Source of the DNA: Capnocytophaga sp.
Lineage (GTDB): Bacteria > Bacteroidota > Bacteroidia > Flavobacteriales > Flavobacteriaceae
Assembly (NCBI RefSeq): GCF_030532915.1
Contig: NZ_JAUNKD010000001.1
Coordinates: 1 to 62,219, forward strand
Reading direction: 5' to 3'
DNA: 62,219 nt
Both the position numbers and the translations under genes were made by a program. This document shows, one piece after another, positions 9,876-18,734 of this stretch. Position 1 is the first letter of the stretch; every line of letters starts with the position of its first letter. The notes under the pieces are model-generated. The model was not told the origin of the DNA and ran no database searches. It saw only the letters and a list, made by a program, of their open reading frames with translations.

Positions 9876-11303
9876 TTAAAAATCACGGTGATTTTCAAAA
9901 ATGGTTTCAATTTTTTTATTACCAAGCGAGGTTAATTGGGCAAGTTTTGTGAAAGCCTCCCAAATTTCTTCGCGTTCTAAGGTGTCAATGGAATGTTTTT
10001 TATCGATTTGATTAAAAATTTGAATAAAATCAGTCAAAATCGCCTCTTTTTCTTCGGATTTTAGGTCTTTTTTGTCCAATTTTTTATACGAGTCGGTATA
10101 GGCTTTCATCGCTTTTTTGGCGATGGTGGGGCTGGTGCCGTCTCGTCCGTCCCAAGCGGCAAACGGATTGCCCAAATTGGCTTCTAACCACGCTTCCGAG
10201 CGCAATTGTTTCGCCTCAAAATCAGGTAGTTTGCCAAATTCTTTTTTGATGACATCGCCCACCGATTTTGGAATACTCCACACCCAAAGTTTTTCCAACA
10301 AAGGCAAATCGACAAGTTGAACAAACTTATCAAAACCATAAACATTGGTCATCCAAAGGCTTTTTAAGTTTTTTAATTCTTTGAAATACAGAGTGTTATG
10401 CAAGTTTGCATTTTGCCCATTGATGAGCATATCGCTTATTTGTGGCAAACATTGCACGATATTTTGCACATCGATGGTGTTTTTTTGATTGGAAAAAATG
10501 CGAACCTTTTTCACCTGCTCCAAGCCCGAAAAATCAAAGTACGAATTTTCCAAATTCAGTTGCAGATTCAGTAATTTTCCGCCAAACGGACAGACAATCG
10601 TTTTTAAAGACGAAAAATCGCCCGTCAAAACCAAATCAACCAGCAACGGATTTAAAATCAACTGCTCTACATTGCTGATATTCAGATGCAAATCGCGAAG
10701 ATGCGTTTTTGAAATATCCACCACTTTGGGGTTTTGTTTTTGTGGAAGATGTAGCGTGATAAGCATCGGCGTATTTGCCAAATAATCAATCAGTTCCGCC
10801 ATTAAAAAATCACTTTCAAGCTCGTAAGCATAGCGATTTTTTTGTGGTAAATCTTTAAAAAAATCCGCGGTGGGCAAAGTGTCTTTTATCCAAATTTTGG
10901 AATATTTTTGCGATTTAAAATTCTTTTGAATTTCAGGGTCAAGCTGTTGCCAAAGATATTGAGATTCAATCTGTTCCGTGCTGTGAACCGTCCATTTATC
11001 GATTTGTTTTTCCTTTGGAATAGAAACAGGCGAGGCATTTCCTAAAAATATAGGATTAAGCGATTGAAAATCAGTTATCCAACCGCAAAAAATTTCCTTT
11101 TGCCAATAATGATGGTCATTGTAGAGCGGTCGCCAATGTTTGATGTTGTCAATACTCGGTTTTTCAGACTCAAAAAGATTGAAAACCAGCACCAAAAGCT
11201 GATTGTCTTGATTTTTTTCAAGAATCTGGCACGGAAAAAAGCAGTTAAACCGCTCGAGCCAAACTGCAAATACATCACCTATTGAAAACGACAACTCATT
11301 CAT
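9876..11303 (-). CDS. Unrecognised 475-aa protein, possible Imm26-like N-terminus and LRR-like middle
   Basis: The first 50 residues (FSIGDVFAVWLE, then a beta-rich run) recall the small Imm26-type immunity domain, which I offer only as a weak resemblance. Residues about 180-350 contain leucine/isoleucine-spaced strands that look like irregular leucine-rich repeats. The C-terminus from about residue 390 is lysine-rich and helical. There is no signal peptide, so a cytoplasmic location is likely. Its ATG overlaps the ruvA stop in a TAATG, which implies translational coupling. It ends 27 bases before sprA, so all three genes share a transcript. The gene is unexpected between ruvA and sprA and may be a lineage-specific insertion. 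Confidence 0.7.
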   Translation of the reverse strand: MNELSFSIGDVFAVWLERFNCFFPCQILEKNQDNQLLVLVFNLFESEKPSIDNIKHWRPLYNDHHYWQKEIFCGWITDFQSLNPIFLGNASPVSIPKEKQIDKWTVHSTEQIESQYLWQQLDPEIQKNFKSQKYSKIWIKDTLPTADFFKDLPQKNRYAYELESDFLMAELIDYLANTPMLITLHLPQKQNPKVVDISKTHLRDLHLNISNVEQLILNPLLVDLVLTGDFSSLKTIVCPFGGKLLNLQLNLENSYFDFSGLEQVKKVRIFSNQKNTIDVQNIVQCLPQISDMLINGQNANLHNTLYFKELKNLKSLWMTNVYGFDKFVQLVDLPLLEKLWVWSIPKSVGDVIKKEFGKLPDFEAKQLRSEAWLEANLGNPFAAWDGRDGTSPTIAKKAMKAYTDSYKKLDKKDLKSEEKEAILTDFIQIFNQIDKKHSIDTLEREEIWEAFTKLAQLTSLGNKKIETIFENHRDF

Positions 11304-11887
11304 TATAAACTTTTTAATGCTTGTTTGATGATTTCTTCCACTGAAATTTCGCCTCCTGCCGATTTTATGATTTTATCCACCACTTTTTCAGCTTGTTTTC
11401 GGGCAAATCCTAACACTTCAAGGGCGGCAAGGGCTTCTTCTTTGTTGGTATTCACCTCATTATAAGGCACATCGTCAAAATCTTGGAGTTTTGTCATTTT
11501 GTCTTTCAAATCCAAAATAACCCGTTGTGCGGTTTTGGATCCAATCCCCTTAACTGACTGAATTGTAGCGACATCGCCGTTGATAATGGCACTACGCACG
11601 TGAGCCGCCGTCAATGAGGAGAGCATCGTTCGTGCCGTGCTTGCCCCCACCCCCGAAACCGATAACAGCAACACGAAAACCTCGCGTTCCGCCTTGGTTA
11701 AAAAGCCGTAAAGCGTGTGAGCATCTTCTTTGATTTGCAGATGCGTGTATAACTTAATATTTTCATTATCAGGGAGTGATGAAAACGTATGAAGCGTAAT
11801 ATTCACAAAATACCCCACCCCTCCGCAGTCAATTACCACGTAGGTCGGATTTTTTTCGATGAGTTTTCCTTGCAGTTGCGTAATCAT
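11303..11887 (-). CDS. ruvA: Holliday junction branch-migration protein RuvA
   Basis: RuvA binds four-way junctions as a tetramer and loads the RuvB motor during recombinational repair. The 194-residue protein shows the N-terminal OB-fold (MITQLQGKLIEKNPTYVVID), the two helix-hairpin-helix segments (VSGVGASTARTML and VKGIGSKTAQRVI, about residues 77-122) and the short C-terminal RuvB-binding domain (EEALAALEVLGFARKQAEKV). Length is normal. It is the first gene of a minus-strand transcript with the 475-aa gene and sprA, overlapping the former by one base in TAATG. Confidence 0.96.
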   Translation of the reverse strand: MITQLQGKLIEKNPTYVVIDCGGVGYFVNITLHTFSSLPDNENIKLYTHLQIKEDAHTLYGFLTKAEREVFVLLLSVSGVGASTARTMLSSLTAAHVRSAIINGDVATIQSVKGIGSKTAQRVILDLKDKMTKLQDFDDVPYNEVNTNKEEALAALEVLGFARKQAEKVVDKIIKSAGGEISVEEIIKQALKSL

Positions 11888-12040
11888 TTCTATCGGATTC
11901 TAAACCGCTAAATTATGAAATATATTTTTATATGAAAACTTTTTTTGCAAAAACAATTGTTTTTTTAAGATTTCAGCCCAAAATTTTAACAAATCAAGTG
12001 ATTTTATTCCGTTTTTGAAAATTTTGAACAAGTTACAAAA

Positions 12041-12065
12041 AAAGCGATGTGTTATACATCGCTTT
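12041..12065 (-). terminator. Terminator after def-DUF5606
   Basis: A 10-bp perfect stem (AAAGCGATGT at 12041-12050, complement at 12056-12065) with a 5-base loop lies 19 bases past the DUF5606 stop. On the minus strand it is followed by a run of T, so it should end the def-DUF5606 transcript before the ruvA operon. Confidence 0.8.
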
Positions 12066-12084
12066 AGAATTTATAATACATAAC

Positions 12085-12498
12085 CTATTGGTTTTCTGTT
12101 TGTTCAACCGGAACTTCTTCTAAAAAACCTTTTTCGAGGAGCAAATTGTACCACTGAATCACTTTTTTGATGTCGCTTGCATACACGCGGTCCTCATCGT
12201 AATTGGGTAAGACGCTGAAAAAATATTCCTCTAACGTGGCATTGTCCGATTTTGGCGAAACACTTGCCTTTTCGTTATTTTCTTTTTCCTTGATATTTTT
12301 AAATACCTCAGCAAGAGGCACTTCCTTTTCCAACGTATAAATGGCAATTTCCGAAAGTAAACTCACATTGTTGCGAATACCTACCGAAACCCGCTTTCCG
12401 TCAGCCAACGACGTTGCCAAAAAGCCTGTGCGTGTTTGTGAGTCCAAATGATATAATCCCGGCTTGCCTGAAATGGCTAAAATTTTACTTAAATTCAT
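12085..12498 (-). CDS. DUF5606 domain protein
   Basis: A 137-residue protein with the opening MNLSKILAISGKPGLYHLDSQ typical of the Bacteroidota DUF5606 family. The N-terminal half (about 1-85) looks like a compact beta/alpha domain. The C-terminal half contains LEEYFFSVLPNYDEDRVYASDIKKV, a conserved-looking segment. There is no signal peptide or membrane segment. It follows def by 43 bases in the same direction, an arrangement common in Flavobacteriia, which suggests a housekeeping role. Function is not known to me. Confidence 0.85.
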   Translation of the reverse strand: MNLSKILAISGKPGLYHLDSQTRTGFLATSLADGKRVSVGIRNNVSLLSEIAIYTLEKEVPLAEVFKNIKEKENNEKASVSPKSDNATLEEYFFSVLPNYDEDRVYASDIKKVIQWYNLLLEKGFLEEVPVEQTENQ

Positions 12499-12541
12499 CT
12501 TTTATTTATAGATTTAATTTTATGATATTCAACAATTTACT

Positions 12542-13129
12542 TTATCTTTTTTTCGCATCGGGGAAACGCATTCTGTAATCAACCCTTACTTTTCCTTTGC
12601 TGATGTCAGCCAATTTTCCTTTCAGCAATCGTTTTTTGAAAGCCGAAAGTTTATCGGTGAACAAAATCCCTTCAATATGGTCGTACTCGTGCTGAATGAT
12701 GCGCGCCGCAAGCCCATCAACGGTGAGTTCTTGCGGAACAAACTTTTCATCTACATATCTAATAGTCAGTTTTTTATGACGCGAAACATCTTCCCGAACC
12801 CCCGGAATACTCAAACAACCTTCATTAAAACTCCACATATCGCCCGTTTCTTCCATAATTTGAGCGTTGATGAACGTTTTTCTGAACTTTTTTAAAAATT
12901 TTTGTTCTTCCGCACTTAAATCGTCGTCTTCGGCAAAAGGCGAAGCGTCAATGACAAACAAACGAATGGGCAACCCGATTTGTGGCGCCGCTAATCCCAC
13001 GCCGTGACTCGTCTCCATTGTTTCATACATATTGGCTATCAGCGTTTTGAGATTGGGATAATCAGCGGTTATTTCGGTTGCGACTTTTCTGAGAACCGGA
13101 TCACCATAAGCTACGATAGGTAAAACCAT
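12542..13129 (-). CDS. def: Peptide deformylase
   Basis: The enzyme removes the formyl group from the initiator methionine of nascent proteins. All three signature motifs are present: GVGLAAPQIG (43-52), EGCLS with the metal-binding cysteine (103-107) and HEYDH with two metal-binding histidines (147-151). At 195 residues the length is normal. It is the promoter-proximal gene of a two-gene unit with DUF5606; a flavobacterial promoter lies 24-52 bases upstream. Confidence 0.97.
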   Translation of the reverse strand: MVLPIVAYGDPVLRKVATEITADYPNLKTLIANMYETMETSHGVGLAAPQIGLPIRLFVIDASPFAEDDDLSAEEQKFLKKFRKTFINAQIMEETGDMWSFNEGCLSIPGVREDVSRHKKLTIRYVDEKFVPQELTVDGLAARIIQHEYDHIEGILFTDKLSAFKKRLLKGKLADISKGKVRVDYRMRFPDAKKR

Positions 13130-13152
13130 AATTTATTTTCGTATTAAAGATG

Positions 13153-13181
13153 CAAAAGTAAGAAATTAACTTGAAAGGCAA
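13153..13181 (-). promoter_or_regulatory. Promoter of def-DUF5606
   Basis: On the minus strand TTG (13181-13179) is followed after 18 bases by TACTTTTG (13160-13153), matching the Bacteroidota consensus TTG-N17-23-TAnnTTTG. It lies 24 bases from the def start. Confidence 0.65.
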
Positions 13182-13322
13182 AACTTCCGTTAGATTAAAA
13201 ATTTTAGACACGCCGGAAGAATCAACACGTCCAATTCCTTTTTTAAATGCACGGACTTTGATAAATTCTCATGTATTTAAAAATGTATTCTTCTGGAAAT
13301 AAACAAATAACACATACCTCTT

Positions 13323-14588
13323 TTACAATGATTCATCTTGTTTTGTTTCCGATTTTTTCACTACTTTATCGCCTTTTTTGAGTGTTTTGCTCAACACGGT
13401 GTAGGGTCCTGTAAGCACTTGCTCGTCTTTTTCAAGTCCTGAAAGGATTTCGATATTAACATTATCCTGAATTCCGGTGGTAACTGCTTTAAGATGAGCC
13501 TTTCCGTCTTTCAAAACAAAAACGGCTTCTTGGCGTTTATCAGCTTCTTCTTTGGTTACATCGGGGTTAATTTCAACCATTTTTTTTATAACAACGGCGC
13601 TTATAGGCACTGCCAATACGTCTTTTTTGGTTTGCGTGAGAATGTTGGCTGTTGCCGTCATTCCGGGTCGGAAGGGCGAATAACCCGCTTTTTTGTCTTT
13701 TAACAAATCTTGGTATGACGAAACTTCAATCCGGATTTTCACCTTAAAGTTGGTAACTTGGTCTACGCTTGCGGTGGTATTGGCAGTGTTGGCAATGTTT
13801 GTAACCACCCCTTTGAACACTTTTTTCAAATAGGCATCTACCTCAATATCAACACTATCACCAATATTTACTTTTACGATGTCGTTTTCATTGACGTCCA
13901 CTTCCACTTCCATACGGCTCAGGTCGGCAACGCGCATAATTTCAGTTCCTGCCATTTGCAACGTTCCCACGACACGCTCGCCCAACTCAACATTCAGTTT
14001 GGAAATGGTTCCGTCGGTTGGCGAGAAAACAGTTGTTTTTCTTAGATTATCACGTGATTCACTCACACTTGCCATCGCACTTTGCACATTGTAACGAGCT
14101 GATTCTCTGTTTGCTTTAGCGATATCGTAAGCCGAGGTTGCTTTTTCCCAATCTGATTTTGATATAACGCCTTTCTCAAAAAGAATTTGGCTTCGTTTGT
14201 AGCTTTCTTCACTTTCTTTAAGGCTTGCTTCGGCTTGTTGTAACGAGGCTTTTACGGTTTCAAGCCCTGCCACGCTTCGATTCACTACCGATTCATATAT
14301 ATCCGGATTGATGCGCACCAGCAAATCACCTTTTTTCACCATTTGCCCCTCAATGACAGGAAGTTCTATAATTTCACCGGAAACCTCTGATGAAAGTTTA
14401 ATTTCCAATTCGGGCTGAATTTTTCCGGTTGCCGACACTTTTTGTGTTAGCGTGGTTACTAAAACTTGCTGTATTTCAACCTCTTTTCCATCGGGTTCAT
14501 CACCAAACCAGCCTGCTTTTTTTCCCACAACAAGCAATATCAAAGCGAAAGTGACTACCCCAATAATTAATACTGTCTTTTTTTTCAT
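13323..14588 (-). CDS. Efflux membrane-fusion protein (HlyD/MacA-type periplasmic adaptor)
   Basis: A 421-residue adaptor that should bridge an inner-membrane pump and an outer-membrane TolC channel. It starts with one membrane anchor (about residues 5-21). A barrel-sandwich half (VSGEIIELPVIEGQMVKKGDLLVRI), a long coiled-coil hairpin (about 95-165), the returning lipoyl half (FSPTDGTISKLNVELGERV) and beta-barrel domains follow. The C-terminus is lysine-rich. It lies 50 bases downstream of the TolC-like gene. MacA-type adaptors are usually followed by an ABC permease/ATPase, but here the next gene is def, so the pump partner must be encoded elsewhere. Confidence 0.9.
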   Translation of the reverse strand: MKKKTVLIIGVVTFALILLVVGKKAGWFGDEPDGKEVEIQQVLVTTLTQKVSATGKIQPELEIKLSSEVSGEIIELPVIEGQMVKKGDLLVRINPDIYESVVNRSVAGLETVKASLQQAEASLKESEESYKRSQILFEKGVISKSDWEKATSAYDIAKANRESARYNVQSAMASVSESRDNLRKTTVFSPTDGTISKLNVELGERVVGTLQMAGTEIMRVADLSRMEVEVDVNENDIVKVNIGDSVDIEVDAYLKKVFKGVVTNIANTANTTASVDQVTNFKVKIRIEVSSYQDLLKDKKAGYSPFRPGMTATANILTQTKKDVLAVPISAVVIKKMVEINPDVTKEEADKRQEAVFVLKDGKAHLKAVTTGIQDNVNIEILSGLEKDEQVLTGPYTVLSKTLKKGDKVVKKSETKQDESL

Positions 14589-14638
14589 AACTACTAATTA
14601 TATATAAAACAAAATCAATTGGTTATATGCAAATCAAA

Positions 14639-15952
14639 CTATTTTCCGGCGTTAAGTCCGTTAAAATAATAATCTAATACTTTTATTTTGAGAATGTACT
14701 GATATTTTGCCCGTATCATTTCATTTTCAGCATTTTCGTACTGATATTTGGTTTGATTAAAATCAAAGGTGTTCATCAGCCCCACGGCATAACGTTCTTG
14801 GGCATAGGCATACGATTGTTGTTTGGCCTGCACGGTTTTTTGAGTTGCCTCAAAGAGTTTTTTGGCGTTAGAAGCATCAGTATAAGCCTGATAAACAGTT
14901 CGTTCTGTGGCAAGTTCGGCTTGTTCTTTGTTCCACTGACTTTTTAAAAGATTGAGTTCCTGTCGCTTAACATTTGAATGTGTTGAAAGTCCGTTAAAAA
15001 TCGGCACTGAAAGCGACAATCCTGCATACATTCCTTTGTTGGCATCTAACTGTTCCCAAAAGTTTTGCAACTGATTTTTAGACCATCGTGTGTTGTAACC
15101 CCACTGCGCCGAAAGTCGCGGAGAATAAGCCGAACGCGCTATTTTTAAATTATTTTCGGCTAAATCCACATTAGCTTGGGCTATTTTAACATCTTGAAGC
15201 ACTTCTTTGGCTTGTTGAAAAATTTCCGCCGGTGTTTTTGCCAAAATATCAGTGATAGGAACCTCAATTGAAGTATCAATCACATCAAAATCCTGATAAT
15301 TTTTGAGTAATAACAACTGTGCCAACCCCATTTTCGAGATAAACAGTGCATTTTCAGTAGTGATAATTTGCTGTTCTTGCAGAAGAATTTGCGACTCAAC
15401 CTCATAAATATCGCCTTGTGGCAGTGAGCCCGCATCAATTAAATCACGCGTGCGCTGCAAATTTTCTTTTGAAGTGGCAAGTTGCAGCGTTAATGTTTTG
15501 ATTTGCTCTTTGTTAGAAAGAATTTCGAGATAGGCATTCATTATCATCAGAACAACATCGTCCTTCATTTTATCAAGGTTGTATTGTGATGCCATCCTGC
15601 CAAGTTCGGTTTGTTTGAGTCTTCGCCAATTTTGCAAACCCGCAAACAGAGTCAAATCCATACTAACCCCACCCGAAGCCGACTGAAAAAACGCATTTTC
15701 ATACTGATTGGTAACCGGATTAATGTTTTTTCCTTCGTTGAAATTGTAAACCACATTTCCGTTCAGCGAGGGCAAAAATGCGGCTTTCGCCTGTAACCTG
15801 TCAACCGATGTAGCGTGCACGTCTATTTCAGATTGTTTGATGGAAATATTGTGCTTCAAGGCGTGGTCAATGCACTGTTCCAGCGTCCAAAAAGTTTGCG
15901 AAAATCCCACCAACGGACATAAAATCAAGAATGCAAGTATGCTTTTTTTCAT
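14639..15952 (-). CDS. TolC-family outer-membrane efflux protein
   Basis: About 437 residues with a signal peptide (MKKSILAFLILCPLVGFSQ) and two long alpha-helical/coiled-coil repeats separated by outer-membrane strands, as in TolC. The opening WTLEQCIDHALKHN and the segment SAYSPRLSAQWGYN are typical of the family. The ATG at 15952 is preferred over an in-frame TTG at 15964, because the signal peptide begins at the ATG. It should form the exit duct for the adaptor encoded next, for export of a drug, metabolite or peptide that cannot be deduced. Confidence 0.9.
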   Translation of the reverse strand: MKKSILAFLILCPLVGFSQTFWTLEQCIDHALKHNISIKQSEIDVHATSVDRLQAKAAFLPSLNGNVVYNFNEGKNINPVTNQYENAFFQSASGGVSMDLTLFAGLQNWRRLKQTELGRMASQYNLDKMKDDVVLMIMNAYLEILSNKEQIKTLTLQLATSKENLQRTRDLIDAGSLPQGDIYEVESQILLQEQQIITTENALFISKMGLAQLLLLKNYQDFDVIDTSIEVPITDILAKTPAEIFQQAKEVLQDVKIAQANVDLAENNLKIARSAYSPRLSAQWGYNTRWSKNQLQNFWEQLDANKGMYAGLSLSVPIFNGLSTHSNVKRQELNLLKSQWNKEQAELATERTVYQAYTDASNAKKLFEATQKTVQAKQQSYAYAQERYAVGLMNTFDFNQTKYQYENAENEMIRAKYQYILKIKVLDYYFNGLNAGK

Positions 15953-16100
15953 TGTTTCTCTCAATTTTGTTGTTCAAATGATTATTTGAATCATAAAGCT
16001 GAATTCTGCCTGCCAAAGTAGTACTTTTTTTCAAAATAAACGTGTTTTTTATGTTTATTTTTCAGAAGAAAAAACTAACTCTCTGTAAATCAAAATCAAA

Positions 16101-16126
16101 AAAGCCCTCTTATAAAAGAAGGCTTT
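16101..16126 (-). terminator. Terminator after rpmF
   Basis: An interrupted stem (AAAGCC at 16101-16106 with GGCTTT at 16121-16126, plus inner TCTT/AAGA pairs) lies 48 bases past the rpmF stop. It is followed on the minus strand by TTTTGATTTTGATTT. Confidence 0.6.
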
Positions 16127-16173
16127 CTCAGAATAACTTAAAAATTATATAATTATGATACCAAATTTCCGTA

Positions 16174-16368
16174 TTAGCTCGCTTGCTCGGTAGTGTCCAC
16201 CAACACTTGCCCGCGGTAGTACAATTTACCTTCGTGCCAGTGAGCTCTGTGATACAGGTGATTCTCTCCTGTTACAGGGTCTTTTGCAATTTGCGGAACT
16301 ACGGCTTTATCGTGTGTTCTTCTCTTATCTCTTCTTGTTTTTGACTGTCTTCTCTTAGGATGTGCCAT
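16174..16368 (-). CDS. rpmF: 50S ribosomal protein L32
   Basis: A 64-residue basic protein starting [20 protein letters not shown], the standard bL32 N-terminus. The segment following [20 protein letters not shown] matches Bacteroidota L32. It lacks the zinc-binding cysteines of the C+ type, as expected in this group. It lies 3 bases after the DUF177 gene, the classic yceD-rpmF pair. Confidence 0.97.
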   Translation of the reverse strand: MAHPKRRQSKTRRDKRRTHDKAVVPQIAKDPVTGENHLYHRAHWHEGKLYYRGQVLVDTTEQAS

Positions 16369-16371
16369 TTC

Positions 16372-16914
16372 TTATTTATCTTTATCAGTTATTATTATTT
16401 TTTTTAAACTTTCCCATCTCGGGTCTATTTCATCACTTTCTTGAAAATTTTCTTTGGGTGTTAAAGCTTCCAAACGGTCTAAAATTTCGGAATGTAACGT
16501 TCCGTTTGCAACCTCAGGATGCACCCGCTTTGCCGGAATTGAAAGTACTATCAATTCATAAATGTACTGAGCCACATTCACTTGACTTTCACCATAAGGC
16601 AAAATCAACAATTCCTCATTTTCATCATTAAATTCCTCGCCAAACTTAACCACAAGGTCTAAACTGCCTTGTACTTTCATATCAAAAGGCTCGTTTGAAA
16701 GGTCACAGTTCACGTTTACAATACCTTCATTTTTAAAATGAAGTTCAAGCAGGGTTGTTTTTTTGTTCAGCAAAACCGCAACTATCTGTTTTATAGCATT
16801 TACCTCATCAAATCCAAACAAACTCAAAAAGTGTGCATCAATCTCATAAACAAACTGATGTTCACCTTGTTTTAAACCTGCAAAAGAGATGTTATATTCC
16901 TTTAACTTCTTCAT
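16372..16914 (-). CDS. DUF177 (YceD-like) protein
   Basis: A 180-residue protein of the DUF177 family that nearly always precedes rpmF. It shows the family's central pattern NCDLSNEPFDMKVQGSLDLV and the acidic loop before LPYGESQVNVAQYIYELIVLSIP. Relatives in other bacteria and plastids take part in ribosomal RNA processing. The gene is three bases upstream of rpmF and starts its own transcript from a well-formed promoter about 42-71 bases upstream. Confidence 0.9.
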   Translation of the reverse strand: MKKLKEYNISFAGLKQGEHQFVYEIDAHFLSLFGFDEVNAIKQIVAVLLNKKTTLLELHFKNEGIVNVNCDLSNEPFDMKVQGSLDLVVKFGEEFNDENEELLILPYGESQVNVAQYIYELIVLSIPAKRVHPEVANGTLHSEILDRLEALTPKENFQESDEIDPRWESLKKIIITDKDK

Positions 16915-16955
16915 TATCTGTAAGTTTGGCGTAAAAAAACCAAACTAAGCGTGTG

Positions 16956-16985
16956 CAAAGATACAACTTTATTCCAATTTGTCAA
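16956..16985 (-). promoter_or_regulatory. Promoter of DUF177-rpmF
   Basis: Minus strand TTG (16985-16983), a 19-base spacer, then TATCTTTG (16963-16956), a near-ideal Bacteroidota promoter located 42 bases upstream of the DUF177 start. Confidence 0.7.
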
Positions 16986-17290
16986 TAATTTTTTAAAAAT
17001 ATTTTTCAGATTGCCTCACAAATCGGGAATTTTAAACAAACAAAATCCTTTTTGGGTGTATCGCAAAATGATTGACAATCCGAATTATTTTTCAGCACAA
17101 AAAATCTTTTTACAGTATTGGTAATTAACATTTTATTCCGCATAGCAAAAAAATATAAACCTCTATAAATAAACAACTTAATCATAAAACAGATTTTATG
17201 AGTTATAAAATATTTCTCCATAATAACCACAGCCGAATTTAGTTAAAAAACAGCAAAATTTCAAAAAAACAACAACAATGTGTCAAAAAG
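16986..17290. other. Intergenic region between divergent DUF177 and mraZ units
   Basis: About 300 AT-rich bases with no convincing gene. Its edges carry the two divergent promoters. A 74-codon minus-strand ORF inside has no recognisable features and is judged random. Confidence 0.5.
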
Positions 17291-17322
17291 TGGTGGAATG
17301 TGGGATTTTTTTTCTATTTTTG
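17291..17322 (+). promoter_or_regulatory. mraZ promoter with putative MraZ boxes
   Basis: TGG-TGG-AATG-TGGG (17291-17303) gives closely spaced TGG(G) repeats like those bound by MraZ upstream of dcw clusters. It is followed by TATTTTTG (17315-17322), a flavobacterial -7 element. No separate TTG -33 element is present: the TGG repeats occupy that position, so MraZ binding could directly affect promoter use. The mraZ ATG is at 17350. Confidence 0.6.
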
Positions 17323-17349
17323 TCCGGTATTTTCTGATAAACATTTTCA

Positions 17350-17805
17350 ATGGCAATTCTCATAGGCACATACGAATGTAAAATCGATGCAAAAGGGCGG
17401 GTGGCTCTTCCGGCTTCACTAAAAAAACAGCTGGGAGAAAGTGAAACGCATTTTGTGTTGAAACGCTCTGACTTTCAGCGATGTATTGATTTTTACACAA
17501 GAGAAGAATGGGATTTGGAAATGCAAAAAATCAACAGCCTAAATTGGTATGTGAAAGAGAATAATGATTTTATCCGAAAATTTATGTCGGGCGTGAAACT
17601 TATTGAAATTGACTCAGTTGGCCGAATGCTCATTCCCAAAGATTTGATTGAGTTTTCAAAAATTGACAAAGAAATCGTGCTTTCGGCATTAGGAAATCGG
17701 GTTGAGATTTGGGATAAAACCTCGTACGAACGGGCTGTTTACACCAGTCCCGAAGAGTTTTCGAATTTGGCAGAACGCGTAATGGGAGGATTGCAAAATG
17801 GATAA
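17350..17805 (+). CDS. mraZ: Transcriptional regulator MraZ
   Basis: MraZ is the DNA-binding AbrB-fold regulator that begins most dcw clusters and controls its own operon. The 151 residues contain the two swapped-hairpin halves: GTYECKIDAKGRVALPASLKK (about 6-26) and GVKLIEIDSVGRMLIPKDL (about 81-99), each with the DxxGR signature. It overlaps rsmH by 8 bases, so the two are co-translated. TGGG-type boxes lie directly upstream, which fits autoregulation. Confidence 0.96.
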   Translation: MAILIGTYECKIDAKGRVALPASLKKQLGESETHFVLKRSDFQRCIDFYTREEWDLEMQKINSLNWYVKENNDFIRKFMSGVKLIEIDSVGRMLIPKDLIEFSKIDKEIVLSALGNRVEIWDKTSYERAVYTSPEEFSNLAERVMGGLQNG

Positions 17806-18706
17806 CACAAATACATATCACAAGCCCGTTTTACTCAACGAAAGCATTGATGCACTGGCAATTAAAGAAAACGGCACTTACGTGGACGTAACCTTTGGCG
17901 GCGGCGGGCATTCGCGCGAAATTCTCAATCGGTTGAGCGCAAACGGAAAATTATTTGCCTTTGACCAAGACAATGACGCTCTGAAAAACGCCATCGACGA
18001 CGAGCGTTTTACGCTTATCAATCAGAATTTCAGATACATAAAACGCTATTTAAAATTCTACGGGGTGCGTAAAGTAGATGGCGTTTTGGGCGATTTTGGC
18101 GTATCGTCACATCAATTTGATGAGCCACAACGCGGATTTTCAACCCGTTTTGAAGGCATTTTGGATATGCGAATGAATCAAAATCAAACCATTTCGGCTC
18201 AAAATATTTTAAATGAATACACTGAAAATGAATTAATAAGCATTTTTTTCAAATACGGCGAACTCAAAAATGCCAAAGCCATCGCCCGAGCCATTACAAC
18301 CGCCCGAACCGAACAAAAAATCGTAACCGGCAGTCAATTACAACAAATTTTAAAACCTTTTTTGCAGAAATTTAAAGAAAATAAAACGCTGGCACAAATC
18401 TACCAAGCCATTCGCATTGAAGTAAATCAAGAAATGCAGGTTTTGGAAGAGTTTTTGTTGCAACTGCCCGATATTGTTGAAGTTGGCGGACGCATAAGCC
18501 TCATCAGCTACCATTCATTGGAAGACCGATTGGTAAAACGTTTTATTCGCGACGGGCAATTTGAAGGTGCTCCTGAAAAAGACTTTTTCGGAAACGTTTT
18601 CCTTCCGTTTAAAAAAGTAGGCGGATTAATCGTTCCGTCAGAAACAGAAATACAACAAAACAACCGCGCCCGAAGCGCCAAATTGCGCATCGCACAACGA
18701 ATTTAA
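17798..18706 (+). CDS. rsmH: 16S rRNA (cytosine1402-N4)-methyltransferase RsmH
   Basis: RsmH (MraW) methylates C1402 in the decoding centre of 16S rRNA using S-adenosylmethionine. The 302 residues begin HKPVLLNESIDAL and contain the SAM-binding motif DVTFGGGGHSREIL (about 29-42). They also contain DGVLGDFGVSSHQFDEPQRGFS and the conserved SYHSLEDRLVKRF near residue 241. Length is normal. The start overlaps the end of mraZ. Confidence 0.97.
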   Translation: MDNTNTYHKPVLLNESIDALAIKENGTYVDVTFGGGGHSREILNRLSANGKLFAFDQDNDALKNAIDDERFTLINQNFRYIKRYLKFYGVRKVDGVLGDFGVSSHQFDEPQRGFSTRFEGILDMRMNQNQTISAQNILNEYTENELISIFFKYGELKNAKAIARAITTARTEQKIVTGSQLQQILKPFLQKFKENKTLAQIYQAIRIEVNQEMQVLEEFLLQLPDIVEVGGRISLISYHSLEDRLVKRFIRDGQFEGAPEKDFFGNVFLPFKKVGGLIVPSETEIQQNNRARSAKLRIAQRI

Positions 18707-18734
18707 ACACACCTACATACAAGTAACAAACACA

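Noticed and set aside
17006..17230. 74-codon minus-strand ORF upstream of mraZ
   Set aside because: Lies downstream of no promoter, AT-rich chance ORF with no conserved features.
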